Source of the DNA: Actinoallomurus bryophytorum | GTDB taxonomy: Bacteria; Actinomycetota; Actinomycetes; Streptosporangiales; Streptosporangiaceae | Length of the DNA: 64,000 bases | Direction of reading: 5' to 3' | Assembly: GCF_006716425.1 (NCBI RefSeq) | Contig: NZ_VFOZ01000001.1 | Location: 6,076,001 to 6,140,000, forward strand | Shown here: positions 1 through 9,133 of the stretch, in pieces | Layout of the letters: every line of letters starts with the position of its first letter | How positions within the stretch are numbered: position 1 is the first letter of the stretch | Position numbers and translations under genes: made by a program | Notes under the pieces: generated by a model | What the model saw: the letters and a program-made list of their open reading frames with translations, nothing else | The model's database searches: none | Told to the model about the DNA's origin: nothing

Positions 1-1248
1 GCGACCGGAGTGGAGGCGACCGCGGATTCGGTCTTTCAGATCGGGTCGGTCACCAAGCTCTGGACCAGCACGTTGGTGATGCAGCTGGCCGACGGGGGCA
101 TAGTCGACATCGACCGGCCGGTGCGCGACTATCTGACGGAATTTCGCATCGCCGACGACGAGGCGGCCGGCCGGATCACCGTCCGGCAGTTGCTCGCCCA
201 CACCGCCGGGTTCGAGGGGGACATCTTCACCGACACCGGGGTGGGCGACGACTGTCTCGAGAAGTACGTCGCGACCCTGCACGACGTGCCGCAGCTGTTC
301 CCGCCCGGCGAGCAGTTCTCCTACAACAACGCCGGCTACTGCGTGCTCGGCCGGCTCGTCGAGGTGCTACGCGGGCAGCCGTACGACGCGTGCCTGCGCG
401 AGCACCTCATCGCGCCGCTGGGGCTCACCCACACCGCCACGAGCCCCTACGAGGCGATCATGTACCGCGCCGCGATGGGCCACATCGAGCTGGAACCGGG
501 TGCCGGCTACGTACCGGCACCCGTATGGGCCATGGCGCGGTCGAACGCCCCGGCCGGCTCGATGCTCGCGATGCGGCCGCGGGACCTGGTCACCTTCGCG
601 CGGATGCATCTCGAGGACGGCCGTACGGCCGACGGCACCCAGGTGCTGGCCCCGGGGACCGCCGCCCGGATGCACGACCGGCAGGTCGACCTGCCCGAAC
701 TCGGACTCATGGGGACGTCGTGGGGTCTCGGTTTCGAGCGGTTCGACACGCCGGCCGGCACGATCATCGGTCACGACGGCAACACCATCGGGCAGGGCGC
801 CTTCCTGCGGATGGTCCCCGAGGCCGGGCTGGCCGTCGCGCTGCTGACCAACGGCGGCGACGTCATCTCGCTCTACCGCGACGTCGTGGGTCACATTCTC
901 GGTGAGCTCACCGACGTCGGTCTGCCCGCCCTCCCCGCCCCGCCCGCCGAGCCCCGGCCGATCGACGCCGAGCGGTACGTCGGCACCTACTCGGCTCAGG
1001 TCTTCGACCTCACCGTCAGCCAGGACAGTGATCAGCGGATCTGGATCGAGCAGATCCCCAAGGGTCTCCTCGTGGAGATGGGCGGGCGCACCGAACGTAC
1101 CGAGCTCGTCCACTACCGCGACGACATGCTGATTCCGGTCCAAGCCGACCGCGGCATGCACATGCCGCACGCGTTCCTGGGCGACGACGGCACCGGCCAC
1201 GCGCTGTATCTGCACCTGGGCCGCGCGGTCCGCCGCGCCGGCGCCTGA
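1..1248 (+). CDS. Class C beta-lactamase-family serine hydrolase, 5' end outside window
   Basis: The reading frame is open from the first base, so the true start lies upstream; the first internal GTG is at 10. The visible 415 codons hold the serine beta-lactamase/D,D-peptidase fold: an SVTK (SxxK) nucleophile motif only about 20 codons in, whereas family members usually have it 50-80 residues in, and a YNN (YxN) motif near base 330. A C-terminal domain of about 100 residues follows the catalytic domain, as in esterase EstB or D-aminopeptidase-like members. Such proteins hydrolyse ester or amide bonds, often on peptides or beta-lactam-like compounds; the substrate cannot be told from sequence. 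No export signal can be assessed because the N-terminus is missing. Confidence 0.85.
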   Translation, partial: ATGVEATADSVFQIGSVTKLWTSTLVMQLADGGIVDIDRPVRDYLTEFRIADDEAAGRITVRQLLAHTAGFEGDIFTDTGVGDDCLEKYVATLHDVPQLFPPGEQFSYNNAGYCVLGRLVEVLRGQPYDACLREHLIAPLGLTHTATSPYEAIMYRAAMGHIELEPGAGYVPAPVWAMARSNAPAGSMLAMRPRDLVTFARMHLEDGRTADGTQVLAPGTAARMHDRQVDLPELGLMGTSWGLGFERFDTPAGTIIGHDGNTIGQGAFLRMVPEAGLAVALLTNGGDVISLYRDVVGHILGELTDVGLPALPAPPAEPRPIDAERYVGTYSAQVFDLTVSQDSDQRIWIEQIPKGLLVEMGGRTERTELVHYRDDMLIPVQADRGMHMPHAFLGDDGTGHALYLHLGRAVRRAGA

Positions 1249-1322
1249 CCACCCGACTCCTGCCGGGCGCCGCCGCGGGCCATGACCCCGTGGCCGGCGG
1301 CCCGAGCCGGTACCTTCGTCCG

Positions 1323-1982
1323 ATGCCCACCCGCCGCGCACGAACGCCCGTGCCACCGAAGCTGCCGGCAGAGCTGGTCCCCGCCCGGCTCTCCTCGCTC
1401 ACCGACGACGGCGTCTACCTGTCCCAGGAGTTCGGCGGAAGCGTCGAGGCCGGGACCCGCGCGGAGGATGTCGACGTCGAACGCTGCCGTTTCGACACCG
1501 CCGGGCTCGCCGGTGCGGTGCTGCGGCGGGGGAGCTTCTCCGACGTCGAGTTCCTCGGCTGCGATCTGGCGAACATCGAGGTCGTCGACGGAATGGTGAC
1601 CAACGCCCTCCTGGACCGCTGCCGCCTGACCGGGGCGAAATGGACCGGCTGTACGTTCCGCGACGTCGTGTTCGCCGGGTGCCGCGGCGACCTGAGCCGT
1701 TTCCGCATGAGCCGGTTCCGCAACGTGGTGTTCCGCGACTGCAACCTCACCGAGGCGGACTTCCAGGGGGCGGAGTTCACCGGGTGCCGGTTCGAGGACT
1801 GCCGGATGCAGGGCGTGCAGTTCAGCCAGGCGAAGATGCTGGGCACGACGGTCTTTTCCGGATGCGACCTGTGGGGGATCGGCGGCGTCGAGAGTCTGCG
1901 CGGTTCCACGGTGAAGAGCGCCGACGCGCAGAGCCTGTTGCACACTCTGGCCTCGGCGCTGGGAATCACGGTCGAGGAGTGA
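1323..1982 (+). CDS. Pentapeptide-repeat protein
   Basis: A 219-residue protein starting at ATG 1323; an earlier in-frame ATG at 1290 is possible. From about residue 45 to 185 it shows the five-residue periodicity of pentapeptide repeats, with central Leu/Phe and small residues, for example CDLAN, CRLTG, ADFQG and CRMQG, often with Cys at the first position. These repeats form a right-handed quadrilateral beta-helix. Some actinobacterial members (MfpA, Qnr type) mimic DNA and protect gyrase from quinolones, but most have no known role, and nothing here singles out gyrase. No signal peptide or membrane segment is visible. It stands alone, 69 bp upstream of the XRE regulator. Confidence 0.8.
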   Translation: MPTRRARTPVPPKLPAELVPARLSSLTDDGVYLSQEFGGSVEAGTRAEDVDVERCRFDTAGLAGAVLRRGSFSDVEFLGCDLANIEVVDGMVTNALLDRCRLTGAKWTGCTFRDVVFAGCRGDLSRFRMSRFRNVVFRDCNLTEADFQGAEFTGCRFEDCRMQGVQFSQAKMLGTTVFSGCDLWGIGGVESLRGSTVKSADAQSLLHTLASALGITVEE

Positions 1983-2051
1983 GAATCGGGTAACCGCGGG
2001 CACGCGTTCGGTTACGCTTTGTCGCCGACCCTTTACTCCCCGGAGGCGGCC

Positions 2052-2867
2052 ATGGTGGCGCAGCGTGACCCGTATGAGTTCCCCGCGATCCGAGCATTCG
2101 CCGCCGAATTAGAGGCGTGGCGCGGCTCCATGGCCAAGACCGAACTCGCCGAGGTCCTCGGCTATACACCGCAGCTCCTCAGCCAGCTCGAAGCGGCCAA
2201 GAACATCCCCTCAAAGAGGTTCGCCGAGGACCTCGACACCTACTTCAAGACCAACGGCCTGTTCGAGCGCCTCTGCAAGCTCATCAACGAGACCCGCCAC
2301 CTTGCGGTACTGCCGCGCGGCTTCCCCGAATTCGTCGCCCGCGAAGCCGAGGCCTCGGTGATGTACATCTTCGAGCCTTGCGTCATCACCGGAATTTTCC
2401 AGACGCGGGAGTACGCCTACGAGGTGATGAAAGCGGGCCGGGATCACGAGGAAGCGGAACAACTTGTCGCCAAGCGTATGGATCGCCAGCAGATTCTTGA
2501 GCAACGGCCGCCGCCTCGTATAGTCGCTGTTTTCGACGAGATGGCTCTTCGGCGGGTACTCGGTGGCGGAAATGTGATGAGGGGGCAGTTGGGCCATCTC
2601 GTGGAGCTGGCAGGATGCCACAACATCACTCTCCAGATCGTCCCAGAAAGCGTGGGCTCCTACACCGGGCACATGGGAGCGTTTACGATCCTGGGCTTCG
2701 GAAACGGCCCCGACCTGGTGTATATCGAGAGCCATTTAGGCGGCCAGTTCGTAACCGACGGAGAGAGCGTTCGCGAGTACGCGCTAAGCTACGACTTGAT
2801 CAGGGGCGCGGCGATGTCCGCCGATGAATCCCTGAGATCGCTCCGTACGAAGTTGGAGAGCATATGA
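2052..2867 (+). CDS. XRE-type helix-turn-helix regulator with DUF5753 domain
   Basis: A 271-residue protein. ATG 2052 is chosen because GGAGG at 2042-2046 sits 5 bases upstream. Residues about 10-65 form an XRE helix-turn-helix (AEVLGYTPQLLSQLEAAK region), and residues about 95-265 form the DUF5753 domain, which usually begins with an ICxWEP-like sensor stretch, here IFEPCVITG. This family (Scr1-like) is very numerous in streptomycetes and relatives and is nearly always paired with a small DUF397 protein, giving a toxin-antitoxin-like or developmental regulator pair. The DUF397 partner follows directly, its ATG overlapping this stop codon (ATGA), which implies coupled translation. Confidence 0.9.
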   Translation: MVAQRDPYEFPAIRAFAAELEAWRGSMAKTELAEVLGYTPQLLSQLEAAKNIPSKRFAEDLDTYFKTNGLFERLCKLINETRHLAVLPRGFPEFVAREAEASVMYIFEPCVITGIFQTREYAYEVMKAGRDHEEAEQLVAKRMDRQQILEQRPPPRIVAVFDEMALRRVLGGGNVMRGQLGHLVELAGCHNITLQIVPESVGSYTGHMGAFTILGFGNGPDLVYIESHLGGQFVTDGESVREYALSYDLIRGAAMSADESLRSLRTKLESI

Positions 2868-3004
2868 GCGACCAGTGGCGTAAGAGTAGCCATAGCGGCA
2901 ACTCAGGTGGCCAGTGTGTCGAGGTCACGCTCGAATGGCGTAAGAGCGGCCGTAGCGGCGACACCGGCGGTAGCTGCGTCGAGGTCGCCGTTCACGACTC
3001 CTGA
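2864..3004 (+). CDS. Small tandem DUF397 protein
   Basis: A 46-residue ORF that starts at ATG 2864 inside the stop codon of the XRE gene and ends 3 bp before the convergent aldehyde dehydrogenase. It consists of two in-frame 20-residue copies of the DUF397 core: WRKSSHSGNSGGQCVEV and WRKSGRSGDTGGSCVEV. A usual DUF397 protein has one such core followed by a conserved RDSK...F..W tail; here the tail is absent and replaced by a second core. It is the expected partner of the XRE-DUF5753 regulator. The doubling looks like a 60-bp tandem duplication that has since diverged, mainly at third positions. Function of DUF397 proteins is still largely undefined. Confidence 0.85.
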   Translation: MSDQWRKSSHSGNSGGQCVEVTLEWRKSGRSGDTGGSCVEVAVHDS

Positions 3005-3007
3005 CGG

Positions 3008-4435
3008 TCAGCCCAGGCGGGCGATCGACTTGTACTCCAGGTATGCGCCCAGGCCCTCCGGGCCGAGTTCGCGGCCGACGCCGCTGTTCTTGTATCCGCC
3101 GAACGGCGACGACGACTCGATCATGTAGGTGTTGACCCCGTAGGTGCCGGTGCGTACCCGCCGGGCGATGTCCAGGCCACGGTCGCTGTCGGCGGTCCAG
3201 ACCGTACCGGCCAGGCCGTAGTCACTGTCGTTCGCGATGCGCACGGCGTCGGCCTCGTCGTCGTACGGGATCACCGACAGGACCGGGCCGAAGATCTCCT
3301 CGCGTGCGATCCGCATGTCGTTGGTGACGCCCGTGAACACGGTCGGCGTGACGTACCAGCCGCGGTCGTGCGGCCGCCCGGAGCCGCCGAGCGCTACCTT
3401 GGCGCCCTCTTCCTGGCCGACGCGGATGTAGTTCTCGACGCGTTCGCGCTGGCGTTCGGCCACGAGGGGGCCGATCTCGTTCGCGGGGTCCGCGGGGTCG
3501 CCGACGGGCATGCTCCGTACGGTCTCGGTCAGCGCGCCGACCACTTCGTCGTACCGGGAACGCGACGCGAGGATGCGGGTCTGCGCGACGCAGGCCTGGC
3601 CGTTGTTCATCAGCGACGCCATCTTCAGCCAGCCCATGGTGGAGGCCAGGTCGGCGTCGTCCAGGATGATCGCGGCGGACTTGCCGCCGAGTTCGAGGGT
3701 GCAGCGTTTGAGCTGCTCACCGCAGATGGCGCCGATCGTACGGCCCGCCGCCGTCGAACCGGTGAACGCGACCTTGTCCACGCCGGGGTGGCGTACGAGG
3801 TGCTCTCCGGTCTCCCGGCCGGCCGCGACGATGCTGACGACGCCCTTGGGGACGCCCGCCTCGGTCAGCATGTCGGCGAGCGGGTACGCGTCCAGCGGCG
3901 TCTCGGGCGCTGGCTTGATCACGATGGTGCAGCCGGCGATGAGCGCGGGGGCGAGCTTGAGGGCGATGATGAACTGCGGGACGTTCCACGGCACGATCGC
4001 CGCGACGACGCCGACCGGTTCGCGGCGTACCGTCACCGGCCCGAGCATCCCCGCGCGCTCCTCCTCCCAGGTGATGTCCAGCTCGCTGAAGTAGGTGTAC
4101 ACCGCGTGCGCCTGCCCGGTCTGGCCGAGCTGGGAGAACGAGATCGGCGAGCCCATCTCCTCGGTGATGAGCGCGGACATGTCGGCCAGGCCCTCGCCGA
4201 AGAGCGCGGTCAGCCGGGCGACGATCGCCTTGCGTTCGGCGGGCTCCATGCGCGGCCACGGCCCGTTGTCGAACGCCTCGCGCGCGGCGGCGACCGCGCG
4301 GTCCATGTCGGCGGGCGTCGCGTCGGGTACGCGGCCGATCACCTCTTCGGTGTGCGGCGAGACGACGTCGATGGTGCCGGTGCCGGCGGGCGAGACCCAC
4401 TCGCCGCCGATGAAGAGCTGATCGTGCTGCAGCAT
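3008..4435 (-). CDS. NAD(P)-dependent aldehyde dehydrogenase
   Basis: A 475-residue cytosolic enzyme of the aldehyde dehydrogenase superfamily, oxidising an aldehyde to a carboxylic acid. ATG 4435 is preceded by a GGAGG Shine-Dalgarno; an in-frame upstream extension to 4513 lacks one. Visible motifs are VPWNVPQF (cofactor binding), LELGGKS with the general-base Glu, NNGQACVAQ with the catalytic Cys, EEIFGPVL, and the C-terminal FGGYKNSGVGRE. Length and motifs fit the ALDH class often annotated as betaine-, geranial- or phenylacetaldehyde-type. There is no clustered pathway gene, so the substrate stays open. It converges on the DUF397 gene with almost no gap. Confidence 0.93.
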   Translation of the reverse strand: MLQHDQLFIGGEWVSPAGTGTIDVVSPHTEEVIGRVPDATPADMDRAVAAAREAFDNGPWPRMEPAERKAIVARLTALFGEGLADMSALITEEMGSPISFSQLGQTGQAHAVYTYFSELDITWEEERAGMLGPVTVRREPVGVVAAIVPWNVPQFIIALKLAPALIAGCTIVIKPAPETPLDAYPLADMLTEAGVPKGVVSIVAAGRETGEHLVRHPGVDKVAFTGSTAAGRTIGAICGEQLKRCTLELGGKSAAIILDDADLASTMGWLKMASLMNNGQACVAQTRILASRSRYDEVVGALTETVRSMPVGDPADPANEIGPLVAERQRERVENYIRVGQEEGAKVALGGSGRPHDRGWYVTPTVFTGVTNDMRIAREEIFGPVLSVIPYDDEADAVRIANDSDYGLAGTVWTADSDRGLDIARRVRTGTYGVNTYMIESSSPFGGYKNSGVGRELGPEGLGAYLEYKSIARLG

Positions 4436-4605
4436 TGCCGTACCTCCGGAGGCGGGAGGGAGTAATCGAGCGCTTGCTTGGCATCTTCGCGGTACGGCCC
4501 CGGCTTTGTCCACCGGCGATCCGGGATCGCGCGAAAGATGTCAAAGCGGCATCACGCGGCGTGTGAGAGAGATGTTGTCGGTGGGGGCTGTTAGCTTCCG
4601 GCCTC

Positions 4606-5736
4606 ATGCGGTTGCTGCACACCTCCGACTGGCACCTCGGCCGGTCCTTCCACCGGGAGGACATGCTCGGGGCCCAGGCGCGCTACGTCGACCATCTGGT
4701 CGAGACCGTGCGCTCGGAGGGTGTCGACGCCGTGCTCGTCTCCGGTGACCTGTACGACCGCGCGCTTCCGCCGGTCGACGCGGTCGCCCTGTGCGACGAG
4801 GCCCTGAGGCGCCTGGCCGCCGAAAAGGTCCAGGTCGTCATCATCAGCGGCAACCACGACTCGGCCCAGCGGCTCGGCTTCGGCTCGGGCCTGATGGACG
4901 CGGCCGGTGTCCACCTGCGGGCCGACCCGCGGAGCGTGGGCGACCCCGTCGTCCTCGGCGACGGCACGGCCGTCTACGGCATCCCCTACCTCGAGCCCGA
5001 GGTCGTACGCAGCCGGTGGGAGCTGCCCGAGCGCGGCCACACGGCCGCGCTGACCGAGGCCATGGCGCGCGTACGCGCCGACCTCGCCACGCGCGGCGGG
5101 CGGTCCGTGGTGCTCGCGCACGCGTTCGTGACCGGGGGAGAGGCCAGCGACAGCGAGCGCGACATCTCCGTCGGCGGCGTCGCGAGCGTGCCGATGAGCG
5201 TGTTCGACGGCGTCGACTATGTCGCCCTCGGCCACCTGCACGGACGCCAGTGCATGTCGGAGACCGTGCGCTACTCCGGCTCTCCGCTGGCGTACTCCTT
5301 CTCCGAGGAGCACCAGGTCAAGGGCGCCTGGCTGGTCGACCTCGGCGAGACCGTACGTGCCGAGTTCGTCGAGGCGCCGGTGCCGCGCCGTGCGGCGCGC
5401 GTCCGCGGGCGGCTCGACGACCTGCTGACCGGCGAGAGCTGGTCCGCCTACGAGGACCACTGGCTCCAGGTCACGCTGACCGACCCCGCCCGGCCCGCCG
5501 GGGCGATGGACCGGCTGCGGAGGAGGTTCCCGCACACGCTGGCGCTGGCCTTCGAGCCCGACGGCGGGGCCGCCGGCGACGATCGCGGCTGGGCCGAGCG
5601 CATCCGCGACCGGTCCGAGGTCGAGATCGCCTACGACTTCGTACGCGAGGTGCGCGGCTCCGCCGCCTCGCTGGAGGAGCGCGAGCTGCTGCACGAGGCG
5701 TTCGAGAGCTTCCGCCGGGCGGAGGCGGGCCGTTGA
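4606..5736 (+). CDS. sbcD: Exonuclease subunit SbcD (Mre11-like)
   Basis: A 376-residue Mre11/SbcD calcineurin-like nuclease. The dimetal phosphoesterase motifs appear in order: TSDWHLG, SGDLYDR, SGNHDSA, LAHAFV and LGHLHGRQ. The C-terminal part carries the SbcD capping region. With SbcC it forms an ATP-dependent nuclease that cleaves hairpins and trims blocked DNA ends. The stop TGA at 5734-5736 overlaps the TTG start of sbcC, so the two are translationally coupled, the usual arrangement. A leaderless or weak-leader start is suggested, since no good ribosome-binding site precedes ATG 4606. Confidence 0.96.
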   Translation: MRLLHTSDWHLGRSFHREDMLGAQARYVDHLVETVRSEGVDAVLVSGDLYDRALPPVDAVALCDEALRRLAAEKVQVVIISGNHDSAQRLGFGSGLMDAAGVHLRADPRSVGDPVVLGDGTAVYGIPYLEPEVVRSRWELPERGHTAALTEAMARVRADLATRGGRSVVLAHAFVTGGEASDSERDISVGGVASVPMSVFDGVDYVALGHLHGRQCMSETVRYSGSPLAYSFSEEHQVKGAWLVDLGETVRAEFVEAPVPRRAARVRGRLDDLLTGESWSAYEDHWLQVTLTDPARPAGAMDRLRRRFPHTLALAFEPDGGAAGDDRGWAERIRDRSEVEIAYDFVREVRGSAASLEERELLHEAFESFRRAEAGR

Positions 5737-8699
5737 GGCTGCACCACCTCACGATCACCGCCTTCGGCCCGTACGCGGGGACCGAGGAGATCGACTTCGA
5801 GACGCTGTCGAACGCGGGCCTGTTCCTCATCCACGGGCCGACCGGGGCGGGCAAGACGAGCGTGCTCGACGCCGTCTGCTTCGCCCTGTACGGCCGGGTG
5901 CCGAGCGTCCGCAACGACGCCAAGGACCTGCGCAGCCAGCACGCACCGCCGGACCGCTCGCCCGAGGTCGTCCTCGACGTGACGATCCGCGGGCGGCGTT
6001 TCAGGCTCACGCGGTCACCGCGCTGGGAGCGGCCGAAGCTCCGCGGTGAGGGCACCACCGAGCAGAAGGCCAAGGTCCTGCTCCAGGAGTGGCGCGGCGG
6101 CGAGTGGGAGACCTGGTCGACCCGGTTCGACGAGGCGGGCCAGCTCGTGACCGACCTGCTGGGTATGTCCGCGGAGCAGTTCTGCCAGGTGGTGCTGCTG
6201 CCGCAGGGCGACTTCGCGGCGTTCCTGCGCTCCGGCGCCGAGGACCGCCGCGCCGTGCTCGAAAAGCTCTTCGCCACCGAGGTCTTCGCGCAGGTCGAGG
6301 CCTGGCTGTCCGACCACCGGGCGGAGGCACGGCGCGAGGCCGACGAGCTGCGGCTCGCGGCCGAGTCGGTCGCCGACCGCGCCGCCGAGGCGGCCGGAGC
6401 CGTACGCCCCGACCTGGAGCCCGACGCCCTGGCCGGCTGGGCGACGGAGCTGTCCGGCCACCTCGCGGACGCCGTCGCCGCTCTCACCGGCGAGCTGACC
6501 GCCGCGACCGCCGCCCGCGACGCGGCACGGAGCGCCGCCGAAGACGCCCATTCGCTGGCCGCCCGTCAGGAGCGTCACGCCGACGCCCGCTCGCGCGCGG
6601 CCGCTCTCGCCTCGCGTGCCGACTCGCGCGCCGCGCTCACCGACCGGCTGCGCGCGGGGGAGCGCGCCGGACGGGTCCTGCCGTTGCTGCAGGTCGCCAC
6701 CGCCCGCGCCGCCCGCCACGAGGAGGTCGCGGCGGTGGTCGCCCGCCGCCGGGCCCTGCTCGGCACGCTGGTGGCCGAGGACGTCGACGCCGACCTGATG
6801 CGCAAGGAAGAACGCGCACGCCGCGACGAGCTGGTCGAGCTCGCCCAGCGGCGCGACGACGAGGCACGGCTGACCGAGATCGGCGCCCGGCTCCGTACGG
6901 CCGCGGACGAGGCCGACGCGCTGGAGACCGCCGAGGCGGAGCTGGCGCTCTTCCTGACCGAGTCGCCGGCCTACCGCACGATCCTGCGCGAGGAGCTCGA
7001 CCAGGCGCGCGCACGTGCCGCCGCCCTGCCGATGGCCGGGTCCGCGGTCGAGTCGGCCGCCGCCCGGCTGGAGTCCTCGCGGCTGCGCGACTCGCTCGCG
7101 GCGTCGCTCGCCGAGGCCGAGGCCGTCCAGCGCGAGGCCGTCGACGCGGCACAGGCCGCCCGCGAGGTGGCACAGGAGATTCGCCAGGCGCGGCTGGAGG
7201 GCATGGCCGCGTCGCTGGCCCGTGATCTCTCACCGGGCGAGCCGTGCCGGGTCTGCGGGTCCGCCGAGCATCCCTCACCGGCCCACACCGGCGGCTCGGG
7301 TCCCGGCGAGGAGGCCGAGGACGCCGCGGCCGCCGCCTACGAGGAGGCCCAGACACGGCGCGAGGAGACCGGCAACCGCGTCACCCAGCTCGCCGCCGAG
7401 CTGGCCGGGGCCGCCGACCAGGCCGGCGACGCGACGGAGGCGGAGCTGGCCGCCGCGCTGGAGGCCGCCCGCGAGGAGCTGGCCGGACTGGGCGGTGCCG
7501 AGGACGACATCTCACGCATCGAGGACGAGATGCGGCGCGTCGAGGCGGAGTTCGAGGAGGCGCGCGACCGGCACGGGGAGCTCCAGACCACCCTGGCCGC
7601 AAATCTCACCTACCGCACCGGCCTGTCCGAGGAGGCCGAACGCCTGCGCGGCGGCATCGTCGCCGCGCGCGGCGACGACCCGACACTGGACGCGCGCATC
7701 TTCCGGCTCGACCGGGAGGCCGCGCTGCTCCGCGACACGGCCGCCGCGACCGACCAGCTTCGCGCGGCGGCCGAGGACGCGGGCACGGCGCTGGCCGAGG
7801 CCGCCGTGGCGGCGTCGGAGGAGGGCTTCGCCTCGGCCGAGGCCGCGCGTGCCGCCGCTCTGGACGACGGCACACGCCAGGAGCTGCTGCGCCAGGTCAA
7901 GGAGCACGACGACGAGGAGGCCAGGGTCGCCGAGCTGCTCGAAGACCCCGAGCTTGTGGCCGCCGCCTCCCGGCCCCGGCCGGACCTGGCGTCGGTGGAG
8001 GCCTCGCTGGCCCGGGCCGAGGAGCACCACCGGTCCGCCGGATCCGCCCACGACCGTTTCGAGCACCGCCGCTCACGCCTGGTCACGCTCGCCACCGAGC
8101 TGCGCACCCGGGCTCTGGCGTGGCTGCCCGCCGCCGAACGCCACGCCCTGGCCGTACGCGTGGCCGCCCTGACGTCAGGCGACCCGACGGCGAACCGCAC
8201 CCGCATGCGCCTGTCCGCGTACGTCCTCGCGGCACGCCTCGAACAGGTCGTCGCCGCCGCGAACGAACGCCTCGCCAAGATGTCGGGCACCCGCTACTCC
8301 CTGGAACACACGGTCGACAAGGTCGCGGGCGCCCGCGGCCACGGCACCGGCGGCCTGGGCCTGCGCGTCATCGACGGCTGGACCGGCCGGCACCGCGAGC
8401 CGGGCACCCTGTCGGGCGGCGAGACGTTCATCACGTCCCTGGCGCTGGCCCTGGGCCTGGCGGACGTGGTGACGATGGAGGCGGGCGGCGCCGAGATCGG
8501 CACCCTCTTCGTGGACGAGGGCTTCGGCACCTTGGACGAGGACACCCTGGACGAGGTGATGGAGGTCCTCGACGCGTTGCGCGACGGCGGCCGCGCCGTC
8601 GGCATCGTCAGCCACGTCGCCGAGCTGCGCACCCGCGTCACCGCCCAGCTACACGTGAGCAAGACCCGCACGGGCTCGACCGTGACCGTACTTTCCTGA
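5733..8699 (+). CDS. sbcC: Exonuclease subunit SbcC (Rad50-like ATPase)
   Basis: A 988-residue SMC-like ATPase starting at TTG 5733, overlapping the sbcD stop (TTGA); the open frame extends further upstream only as a shadow of sbcD. The N-terminal ATPase half has Walker A GPTGAGKTS near residue 35, followed by two long Ala/Glu/Arg-rich coiled-coil arms. These are separated by a zinc-hook CRVC near residues 505-508. The C-terminal half has the signature LSGGETF, Walker B LFVDEGFGTLD and an IVSHV switch. It holds and bridges DNA ends for SbcD. Confidence 0.96.
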   Translation: MRLHHLTITAFGPYAGTEEIDFETLSNAGLFLIHGPTGAGKTSVLDAVCFALYGRVPSVRNDAKDLRSQHAPPDRSPEVVLDVTIRGRRFRLTRSPRWERPKLRGEGTTEQKAKVLLQEWRGGEWETWSTRFDEAGQLVTDLLGMSAEQFCQVVLLPQGDFAAFLRSGAEDRRAVLEKLFATEVFAQVEAWLSDHRAEARREADELRLAAESVADRAAEAAGAVRPDLEPDALAGWATELSGHLADAVAALTGELTAATAARDAARSAAEDAHSLAARQERHADARSRAAALASRADSRAALTDRLRAGERAGRVLPLLQVATARAARHEEVAAVVARRRALLGTLVAEDVDADLMRKEERARRDELVELAQRRDDEARLTEIGARLRTAADEADALETAEAELALFLTESPAYRTILREELDQARARAAALPMAGSAVESAAARLESSRLRDSLAASLAEAEAVQREAVDAAQAAREVAQEIRQARLEGMAASLARDLSPGEPCRVCGSAEHPSPAHTGGSGPGEEAEDAAAAAYEEAQTRREETGNRVTQLAAELAGAADQAGDATEAELAAALEAAREELAGLGGAEDDISRIEDEMRRVEAEFEEARDRHGELQTTLAANLTYRTGLSEEAERLRGGIVAARGDDPTLDARIFRLDREAALLRDTAAATDQLRAAAEDAGTALAEAAVAASEEGFASAEAARAAALDDGTRQELLRQVKEHDDEEARVAELLEDPELVAAASRPRPDLASVEASLARAEEHHRSAGSAHDRFEHRRSRLVTLATELRTRALAWLPAAERHALAVRVAALTSGDPTANRTRMRLSAYVLAARLEQVVAAANERLAKMSGTRYSLEHTVDKVAGARGHGTGGLGLRVIDGWTGRHREPGTLSGGETFITSLALALGLADVVTMEAGGAEIGTLFVDEGFGTLDEDTLDEVMEVLDALRDGGRAVGIVSHVAELRTRVTAQLHVSKTRTGSTVTVLS

Positions 8700-8729
8700 C
8701 GGGCCCGCGTTCTTCGGGTGACGCGCCCC

Positions 8730-9068
8730 CTAGTTTCCGTACTGCTTGGTCTCGGGGCGTTCGAGCATGAGCGCGTGGGCGGGCTGTGCGGCCACGGGGC
8801 GGTGCCGGGTGCCCTTTGGTACGACGAACAGCTCGCCCGCGTCGAGCGTGACCGGCTCGCGGTTCTCCAGCTCGATGCGGAAGCTCCCGTCCCAGCAGAG
8901 GAACAGCTCGTCCTCCTCGTGCACGTGCCAGGGGAACTCGCCCTCGAACCGGGCGACGCGTACGACCGCGTCGTTCGCCGTCACCAGGTCGCGCGGCTGC
9001 CAGGGGCCCGTCAGGGATCCGATCACTTCGCTGATCGACACCGGCTCTGTCTCGGATGGCGTTGTCAT
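8730..9068 (-). CDS. Single-domain cupin protein
   Basis: A 112-residue protein with both cupin motifs: PWHVHEEDELF (HxH...E) and VPKGTRHRP (PxGxxH), expected to bind one metal in a beta-barrel. ATG 9068 is preferred over ATG 9077 because GAGG lies 9 bases upstream. Small cupins of this kind can be sensors, isomerases or dioxygenases; the sequence does not decide. It is divergent from a MocR regulator with a palindromic intergenic region, so it is probably that regulator's target. Its first 47 or so codons exist again, 96-97% identical, as a broken copy at 25677-25819. Confidence 0.9.
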   Translation of the reverse strand: MTTPSETEPVSISEVIGSLTGPWQPRDLVTANDAVVRVARFEGEFPWHVHEEDELFLCWDGSFRIELENREPVTLDAGELFVVPKGTRHRPVAAQPAHALMLERPETKQYGN

Positions 9069-9094
9069 GCGATCCATCCTCGGGGGAGTACCGA

Positions 9095-9126
9095 TGGCGC
9101 TCCCAGCGCCAATTCGGCACAATTGG
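9095..9126. promoter_or_regulatory. Probable MocR operator between cupin and mocR genes
   Basis: Two adjoining perfect inverted repeats: TGGCGCT-CCC-AGCGCCA at 9095-9111 and CCAATT-CGGCAC-AATTGG at 9109-9126. They end 7 bases before the regulator's ATG and lie 26 bases from the cupin start, a position that suits control of both genes. Binding by the neighbouring regulator is inferred. Confidence 0.6.
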
Positions 9127-9133
9127 CCCGCAT

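Noticed and set aside
3368-4465. Open frame opposite the aldehyde dehydrogenase
   Set aside because: No motif, no ribosome-binding site and full overlap with a well-supported enzyme.
4791-5732. Upstream extension of the sbcC frame
   Set aside because: It overlaps all of sbcD and reads as low-complexity Arg/Pro text; the SbcC family N-terminus begins at TTG 5733.
8700-8730. Terminator between sbcC and the cupin gene
   Set aside because: Only a weak, interrupted stem (GCGT/ACGC) can be drawn.
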